Shown: positions 57,844 to 64,000 of the stretch, one piece after another
How positions within the stretch are numbered: position 1 is the first letter of the stretch
Layout: the number at the start of each line of letters is the position of its first letter
Source: Gnetum montanum
Taxonomy: Eukaryota > Streptophyta > Gnetopsida > Gnetales > Gnetaceae
Reading direction: 5' to 3'
NCBI GenBank assembly: GCA_015680685.1
Contig: MNCI01028452.1
Coordinates: 1,022,408-1,086,407 of the forward strand
Length of the DNA stretch: 64,000 bases
The notes under the pieces: model-generated
Database searches by the model: none
Told to the model about the DNA's origin: nothing
Seen by the model: only the letters and a program-made list of their open reading frames with translations
Position numbers and translations under genes: made by a program

Positions 57844-57861
57844 TGATGCCATTGTCGTGGA
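57844..57861 (+). promoter_or_regulatory. Primer-site-like sequence downstream of the D LTR
   Basis: TGATGCCATTGTCGTGGA resembles the tRNA-Asp complement with five changes, four of them C-to-T or G-to-A. A 3' LTR should be followed by target DNA, not by a primer site. After about 25 bases similarity to other elements' leaders ends. Confidence 0.6.
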
Positions 57862-58445
57862 CTCCTTTTTGTTTAAAAAAGTTTTAAGTGGAAGGTTGTG
57901 GGTTTGATTGAGGGCCCCAACTTACATTTATTTAAAAAAAATTTATAAAATAATTTTTTAAAAAATAAAATAATAAAATAACATAAAATAAATTAGAAAA
58001 AAAATTGTGTAGGCCATGTCAACCTACAAGGGCCGTGCAGGCCTAGTAGGAGCTACACAAGCCTTGCAACCCATGTCGGCCCTGTGGGGGTTGTGCCACC
58101 CCTATTCTAGTCACCATCGTCGCTCCTACTACACTGCCACCCACCTCCACGTGCAGTCAAAACCCAAACCCTCACTTCCCGCATCATCCATCACCACTAG
58201 CCAATTTGTTGTCACATCACTTCCATTGCACTATTTGTCATTCACCATGCATCTACTCTGTTGATCAGGCCCTTGCACGGGACACATTGGTCCTTGCATA
58301 GGCCCTCACATAGATCACGCTACCCAATACAAATGCCACAGTTGCATGCCTCACCCACCGCCTACCTATTGTCTACCACGAAACGCTCACAGTGAAACCC
58401 TAGTCACCTTCAAAGCCATAGATCATTGCCCTGAGAGCTGCCAAA
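57862..58445. other. C-rich and AT-rich spacer, no gene
   Basis: A/T homopolymer-rich stretch (57,920-58,010), then C-rich DNA with a short open frame at 58,016-58,264 that has no domain signal. Confidence 0.4.
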
Positions 58446-58533
58446 TATCACCTCCCACACCACGAAACATCACATTCCATGCCACAGAACATCACCTCCC
58501 ATGTCGCAAAACATCACCTCTTGCACCATAGAA
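58446..58533. repeat. 22-bp tandem repeat, four copies
   Basis: Units of the form CATCACCTCCCATGCCACARAA start at 58,446, 58,468, 58,490 and 58,512. The surrounding C-rich DNA contains related CACC/CCAC words. Confidence 0.85.
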
Positions 58534-58542
58534 CACTACTTA

Positions 58543-59157
58543 TGTTCAGATGTTAGACTATGTTAAGGAGCATATTTGATTAAGCAAATAGAAGAAAGTT
58601 TGAAGAATAAGTTATTCATAAGTTTTACTGATCCAGTTCCATTTATTCTTTGTGGAGACTTCAATGCAAAGGTTGAAAGTAGTGTTTATCAAATTTTAAA
58701 ATATGGATCTGTAAAAGAATCTTTGAAAGATGAACATGATTTGAAGAAGATGTTTCCATCAATTCAACATGTAATTCCATTAGCCAGTGCATATTTAGCT
58801 TACTTTGAATCTTCAATAGATAAATTAGACTCTAGAATTTAGGAACAGATGATGTTGATGGATAAAACTCATCAAGAACCATAGTTTACCAATTACTCTA
58901 CTATGATTAATGAGGATGGGTCAACAACATTCTTCATTGAGAGTTTGGATTATATTTCGTATGATGTCAAATTCTTTCAAGTTACCAAGTTACTAGAGTT
59001 AATTTCTAAAGAAGAAGTTGAGAAGAATTAAGATCAAGCCTTGTCATCCCAAACAAGATCATCTGAACACATACCACTTATAGTAGAATTACAATTACTC
59101 CCATCAGTTCATAAGGTTGATCAAGATCAGGAAGTATCTCATCCTTACTTTTATTGA
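58543..59157 (+). pseudogene. CCR4-like deadenylase, C-terminal fragment
   Basis: The endonuclease/exonuclease/phosphatase fold of CCR4 removes mRNA poly(A) tails within CCR4-NOT. Visible blocks in one frame are PVPFILCGDFNAKVESSVYQ (the GDFN metal-binding motif), PLASAYLAYFE, EP*FTNYST, FIESLDYISY, LLELISKEEVEKN and SSEHIPLIVEL. The last corresponds to the SSDHxxLxxEF end of plant CCR4a/b-type proteins, here with D changed to E at the catalytic SDH. Stops are TAG at 58,840, TAG near 58,879 and TAA near 59,028, with a final TGA at 59,155. No introns are visible over the fragment, so a retrocopy or a captured piece is possible. The N-terminal LRR and most of the catalytic domain are missing. 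Confidence 0.78.
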
Positions 59158-59569
59158 TGATCTTATTATTTTATCCATTGTTTAATTTATATTTTAATTA
59201 GATAAGTAAAATATCTATGATAATAAAAATTGGGAATAAAGAATTTGCCCTACCTTCACTTGGGAAACTAGATCCAAGTTGCACTTTGTATGACCCTAGT
59301 TAGGATTGGTGATTAGTGGTTGATAAATATTTAATTCACCTTTTGTCATTATCTTAAAAAATGTAGTAAGTATTAAGAAAGTAATATTTAATTTTCCATA
59401 TAATTCTTCTCACATATATCTTGTTTCCAGAATAAGCAAGAAACAACTTCAAGTTCAAAGGAGGAATCAAATTATTGGAGTATAGGATCATGAAAGAAAG
59501 TATTTGAACTGGAAAAAGATAGAGAACATGGACTTATTCGAGGATGAACGAAACCTAAGGGGGGAAGAT
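59158..59569 (+). other. Short internal tail and PPT of a second Ty3-like element
   Basis: The last part reads WKKIENMDLFEDERNLRGED and then a purine tract (CTAAGGGGGGAAGAT, 59,555-59,569), the usual end of an LTR-retrotransposon pol followed by its PPT. The rest of the interval is AT-rich without a domain. Confidence 0.5.
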
Positions 59570-60143
59570 TATCACATCCCCATTCCCAAATGATGATGCT
59601 ACCTAATGAATATGGTGTCTTTTCATAACAAGTGTTATTGTTATCTTAATAATACTCGAAAGGATAGTTGTATTTGAGACTTGAAAGGGCATGTTGTAAT
59701 AATGAACATGTCTCTTAACGTGACCTTTGGGGGTTTGACCTAAGACATTTATACCTAGGGTTAGAGGTCATGCCAACATGGTGTGGCAGAGCCAGCACAA
59801 GCAAGTCACAAGAGTTAGGTGAAGCAGGACAGGAAGTGGAGTGGCCATCCCTTCTGGCTAGGTTTTAGGCCTAATCGTGGTGGCAATGTTGGATTGCCTC
59901 TAAGGGATAGATGTCAAAGGAAGAAAACCGCAAGGAACACTCTTAGAGTACGATCTAGATACACTATTCCATATCAATAAAGCATTATGTTCTTTCTCTT
60001 TCTGCATTTTTCCTCCTGTTTCCTTTATACATAATGTCAAATATCACATATATTTCTCATTTGGTATATTTTCTTCATATGCATAATGTCTAATATATCA
60101 TATATTTGATGTTTGCCATGACATCTGGGGTTGGGATGTCACA
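59570..60143 (+). mobile_element. LTR of a second Ty3-like family
   Basis: Starts TATCACATCCCCATTCCC and ends GGGTTGGGATGTCACA, an imperfect inverted terminus of the TGTCACATCCC type found in Del/Tekay-like plant elements. Inside are a TATA-like ACATTTATACC (about 59,745) and AATAAAGC (about 59,979). A PPT lies immediately upstream, so this is a 3' LTR; no 5' partner is in the window. Confidence 0.7.
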
Positions 60144-60674
60144 ATATTAGTTTTAGGGAATTATATGGAAGACATGTTCGAGTCATATAAATATTGGACA
60201 TATCTATTATACTCATTATTTATTGCAGTTGATATATTTTATACAAGTTCATTTGTCTAAGGGATCCTTTGGGTCTACACAAATGTAATAAAAATTTTAA
60301 TTTCAATTTCAGTTTCATAAATACAATTATTATTGATTAATGTAGACCTAGAGCCATATAGGATAGGACTTTGCCGCAATGTATGTTTAATATGAACCTC
60401 TCCGGAAGTAAAGTTACAATAATAATAGATAGATTAAAATTAAAGTTTCAATATTACTTTATATATTTTAGGTGTGCATATTGTATTATTTGGTCAATCA
60501 ATGACATGCCTTCATTACAAGTAGATGTTTTATGCTTTATCATTTTCTGGATTAGACTGAGAAATTTTGGAAAAAGTTATCGGTTATAAATTATTCATAT
60601 CTCTCGTAAATAATAAATCTAATTTTGGGAATAAAATCCTCCTAAAGTGATAATTTCATAAACTAAAAACTAAA

Positions 60675-61082
60675 ATGTCAATTCTAGAAAGTTTAATCCT
60701 TGAATACAAAAATATTTCTAGAAGAAAGCGTTTGAAACTGAGGAAATTTTGTATCACAAAATTACCTCTCAACTTTCAGATGGGCCTTTTCCAGCTCGTG
60801 AACAACGTCGGATACAACAAAGAGTTGAAAAAACAACGAGTACACGCAGCAACAACTGGAAACAGAGTCATGACAACGGGTTCTAAGAATCAATGCGTAT
60901 TTACTGTTGTTACAGATGAGAATCAATGCGTATTTACTATTGTTACAGATGTCTCAGGCATGAATGCCAAAGTTGTTGTCGCTTTTGGTAAAGAAGATGA
61001 ACGAAAGAAAGTCATCCACGTTGCACAACAATGGAACGAATCGAGTTACTTGAAACATCTGTTTTCAAGTAAATTAACTTAA
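60675..61082 (+). other. Unassigned open frame with 33-bp duplication
   Basis: 135-codon frame (MSILESLILEYKNISRRKR...). An 11-residue unit NQCVFTVVTDE is repeated as NQCVFTIVTDV, encoded by 60,888-60,920 and 60,921-60,953. No domain recognised. The region from 60,780 has higher CpG than its surroundings, which may mean an exon remnant. Confidence 0.3.
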
Positions 61083-61139
61083 ATGCTTGCCAAGCTAACA
61101 TGGAATAAACAATCTATTGCACCTATGTTTCACAATGAT

Positions 61140-61283
61140 GGGGGAACACAAGAGCATCAAAAGACGTACTCAAGTAAGTTTGAGAATGGGGGAACACAAG
61201 AGCATCAAAAGACGTACTCAAGTAAGTTTGAGAATGGGGGAACACAAGAGCATCAAAAGACGTACTCAAGTAAGTTTGAGAAC
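61140..61283 (+). repeat. 48-bp tandem repeat, three copies, open reading
   Basis: GGGGGAACACAAGAGCATCA... starts at 61,140, 61,188 and 61,236 with essentially no divergence, encoding GGTQEHQKTYSSKFEN three times in one frame and open in two other frames. A looser 62-bp unit (AAGTTTGAGAACRAGRGGCA) follows at 61,274 and 61,336. Near-identity suggests recent expansion. Confidence 0.85.
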
Positions 61284-61343
61284 GAGGGGCATTTTTTGGG
61301 AGTGAATACCAAAGCATGGGAACGCATACCCAAACAAGTTTGA

Positions 61344-62021
61344 GAACAAGAGGCATTTTTTGGGAGGTGGGCCAAAAGCATGTGGAACATGAATATAAAT
61401 AAGTTCATAAAATATATATTTTAAATATTGTTTTTTATTAACACTTATTACCAATATGACAACATCAATTCTTTACTCAATAATTCTAATTTTCAACTAA
61501 ACATTATCAATTCTCTAATTCTATGAAACCTCAACATTAAATATACTACCTCTATCAATTACAAAAAGAAAATTCACAATAGTAAACTTAATGTTCACTA
61601 TGAAATTTCAATAATTAAAACTTACCATCTTTGTTTTATTGTAAAAGTTCAAAATTTTATTTTAATTTTTATCCTAAAATAGGTGAAACTTTTAAATTGC
61701 TTTCCTAGTGTTGATATTTTATTTCTTAAAATATAAGTCTTAAAACTTTCATTTTAAATTTTCATTCTAATTAAATTCACTAAACATCATATTATTGCTA
61801 GTAGTCAAATATTAGCATTGGTAGTCAAACTGATGAGATAAGATTAGAATTCACACTTTAAAAAGTTTTAAATTTTAAATATAAATTTAATAACTCTATT
61901 ATCAAAATCTTTATCTTCTATTCAAATTAAATGTGTAGTTAAATAACTTGTAATTAAAAATATTCATAATTCATAATCTCCCAATACACTCATTGTTCTT
62001 TACCTATTATTAGTGTTAATA
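61344..62021. other. AT-rich spacer
   Basis: Very AT-rich, no gene or repeat signal beyond low complexity. Confidence 0.5.
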
Positions 62022-62499
62022 CTAACTTAGTTATATATTTATAATATATACCTATAATTTGGCCGAGAGAATCTTATTCGTTAATAAGTAATAAGTTATT
62101 TGAGTCAAAAATATCTTGACTTTAGGACAAAGAACAAGATTTAATGAATACAATTTTCGTGACTTTTGGATGAAGAACAAGGTTTGTATATCAAATTTTT
62201 CATAATGATGGGTTTTAGAAAAAAGAATTTGCATCAGTTATTGTATGTTCTCATTCCTGGCCAAATTTGCATTGCCTATCAGAGCATACAAAAAGAACAA
62301 ATTTAGCCAAGAATGAGAACATACAATACCTGATGCAATTTATAAAAAAAACCCATCATTACGAAAAATTTGATATACAAATCTTATTCTTCATCTTGAA
62401 GTCATGACATTTTTTATTGAAATAACCTATTACTTGTTAACGAATAAGATTCTCTTAGCCAAGTTATAGGTATATATTATAAATATATAACTAAGCTAG
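62022..62499. mobile_element. Foldback / MITE-like long inverted repeat
   Basis: Left arm 62,022-62,269 and right arm 62,298-62,499 are imperfect reverse complements around a 28-bp loop. Matching pairs include CTAACTTAGTTATATATTTA with its complement at 62,480-62,499, GAGAATCTTATTCGTTAA with the arm near 62,445, TATATCAAATTTTTC near 62,190 with 62,365, and GTATGTTCTCATTC near 62,245 with 62,312. The left arm has about 40 bp not present on the right. No coding capacity. No clear target duplication at CTAAC...GCTAG ends. Confidence 0.8.
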
Positions 62500-62852
62500 T
62501 GATCGCCAGTCATCCCCTGCAATGATGATTTAAACATAACAAAAAAAAAAGGATTCTATTTACAATTATGCATTAGTCGAATCCAATTTTTTGGAAGCCA
62601 GCTGTTAAGTTATAGATTATTTTTCTAAAGTTATAAATAATTCATGAAAGCGTAAATCAAAAAGAGGGTACCTTATAAGACCATAGAATCCATTATTGAT
62701 CGATCAAAAACATGTTACAATACACCACAAATGATCAATGTTCAAACCTGCATAATTGAAAAAATGCATAATGGAAAATGTTTTGACATCCAGAATAGTA
62801 AAAATACATCATTAGAAAAATTGTAAAATCATTCTTCATTAGATTTAATGTG

Positions 62853-63850
62853 TTACTCTTCATCTAATCTACTTTGAAGGTGAGAAGCCTCAAATGTCTT
62901 GATGTATCTTTCTTTGGAAATTGGAGGGAATTTTTTCAAATTGTTAATACCCTTTACTCAAGATAGTTCCACAAACGTAAGACCTGTTGTTTCTTTACTA
63001 TCGACATCTACACATGCTTTCTTCAAGGTCATTCTCTGTGACTTATGTATAGTTAAAACCCATGCTAATCTCAATGGTAGTGGGCGAGATCCTCCACATA
63101 TGATTGGTGGAATGTGTACTTGTCGAGGATGTTCATGATCATATAGTACTCCAATGTAAGAGTCAATCTCAATGATAACATACGATGACAACTATGGAGG
63201 TTTACAATGCGAACCGTAAATTATGTTTTTAATGACTCCCAATGCACCATTAACCAATCATGATTCTGGCCATAAATTAACAGTAAGCATAACCCTTGCA
63301 GCTTCACAAATAACACTACTCGATCTAATTCACCTTCTGCATCATCCCAAAATTTGACATCATTTGTGTTTCTATCTACTATGCATTATGCAACTGGCTT
63401 TGACATTTTTAATAATACCTTTTCATTATGCATATGCACATTATCCTTTTTATCAAACAAATGCATAAAATCCTCAAACCCATCTTGCCCATATGATGTT
63501 AATGGAAAATCCATTCTTAAGCTTAAAAATTCATAATCATCATCATTGATCTTTCCTTCTTATATATTCATCAAAAGTTATCTAAATCTCTATTGTCATG
63601 GATCATCACCCCTTTGTTGATCCAAGATTACAGATGTATTGAATGCCAACCATAAATTCTTCACATGCATCCTAGATAATATGTATGGTATAACATCTTT
63701 TACAAGTGGAAGCTGCATAAGATCTCCAATGAGTATCACTAATCTACCACCAAAATTATCTAATCAGTTTTCTAGAAATATTTCCTTAAGCCTTCTGTCA
63801 ATGCTGCTAAGCAATTTACCACTTATAAAACTCATTTAATCTATAATAAT
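62853..63850 (-). pseudogene. PIF1-like helicase, C-terminal part, interrupted by LTR E
   Basis: Minus-strand motifs in order: IIID*MSFISGKLLSSIDRR (Walker B, with the Glu codon changed to TAA at plus 63,836-63,838), FGGRLVILIGDLMQLPLVKD, SVILDQQRGDD, DDDYEFLSLRMDFP, CEAARVMLTVNLWPES, VNGALGVIKNIIYG, LRLAWVLTIHKSQRMTLKKA, ETTGLTFVELS, and the end KERYIKTFEASHLQSRLDEE. These are PIF1/RecD-type ATP-dependent DNA helicase motifs. At least ten stops occur. The N-terminal half lies beyond the LTR at 63,851. It may be a Helitron remnant or a free PIF1-like gene; the GDLMQLP form is less typical of plant Helitrons. Confidence 0.85.
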
Positions 63851-64000
63851 TGATGAGACACGATATCGCATGCACCGCAATATTGTGTACGGGATATCGC
63901 GTCGTCCCCTGCGATATTGCGTACGCGATATTGCGGTCCGCCGCTAAATCTATAAATAAGAGGCAGCACTCCCCTCATTTCTCATCCTGGTTTAGAAGTA
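63851..64000 (+). mobile_element. Element E, start of an LTR (runs off the window)
   Basis: TGATGAGACACGATATCGCA, followed by GATATCGC/GATATTGCGTACGC palindromes and a TATA box (CTATAAATAAGAGG, 63,949), matches the U3 of elements B and C. It is inserted in the PIF1-like pseudogene. Only 150 bases are visible. Confidence 0.85.

Noticed and set aside
58016-58264. Possible small protein in C-rich DNA
   Set aside because: No domain; lies in a C-rich repeat-bearing region adjoining the 22-bp tandem array.
1-64000. tRNA, rRNA or organelle DNA
   Set aside because: No cloverleaf-like gene or rRNA stretch was recognised; the tRNA-Asp matches are retrotransposon primer sites only.

Overview
The window looks like nuclear DNA of a seed plant with a large, repeat-rich genome. 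The evidence is plant LTR retrotransposons primed by tRNA-Asp, a plant-type hAT transposase with GT-AG introns, a plant LRR receptor-like protein, and long AT-rich intergenic DNA. A gymnosperm is a reasonable guess but cannot be proved here. Coding sequence is sparse and most of it is broken. The only locus that may be a functional host gene is the LRR receptor-like gene near 30-33 kb, and its assembly is visibly wrong.

Layout. 1-2.5 kb: AT-rich DNA with a GC-rich hairpin and a 59-bp duplication. 2.5-5.7 kb: an eight-exon hAT transposase with three in-frame stops and one frame slip. 7.9-10.2 kb and 27.2-27.8 kb: remnants of an old minus-strand LTR element (F) with helical extra-ORF pieces. 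Inside it sits element A (10,247-27,202, perfect CAAAT target duplication), a Ty3/Gypsy element of the Athila/Tat (OTA) type with gag, protease, RT, RNase H and integrase, all decayed. Inside the RT of A sits element B (15,230-22,070), a gag-only element. 28.2-29.4 kb: a LINE-type reverse transcriptase fragment. 29,398-29,862 is an N gap. 29.9-33.0 kb: the LRR gene, shown as an artificial inverted duplication around a single N. 37-39 kb: a decayed ~190-bp tandem repeat. 39.7-40.1 kb: a retropepsin fragment ending at another single N.

41-42.3 kb: an unknown minus-strand decayed ORF. 43.5-45.7 kb: two minus-strand LTRs of the same superfamily. 46.4 kb: an eight-copy 32-bp minisatellite. 46.8-57.8 kb: element D, related to A but lacking integrase, whose RT is split by minus-strand element C (47,170-54,292), which keeps gag and protease but lacks RT, RNase H and integrase. 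58.5-59.2 kb: a CCR4-deadenylase-like gene fragment. 59.6-60.1 kb: an LTR of a different Ty3-like family. 60.7-61.3 kb: short-repeat ORFs. 62.0-62.5 kb: a foldback element. 62.9-63.85 kb: a PIF1-like helicase pseudogene interrupted by the start of another LTR (E), which runs off the window.

The most interesting signal is a set of cis-elements shared by otherwise diverged LTR elements. Every complete LTR carries a CTTTATT...AATAAAG stem holding the poly(A) signal. The last ~30 nt before the primer site form a small hairpin with one co-varying pair. The 3' non-coding regions of A, B and C repeat a polypurine-tract-like motif, and A, B, C and D share a GGGGAGGA box. Together these point to a network of autonomous and deleted, possibly trans-mobilised elements that kept common RNA signals while losing different parts of pol.
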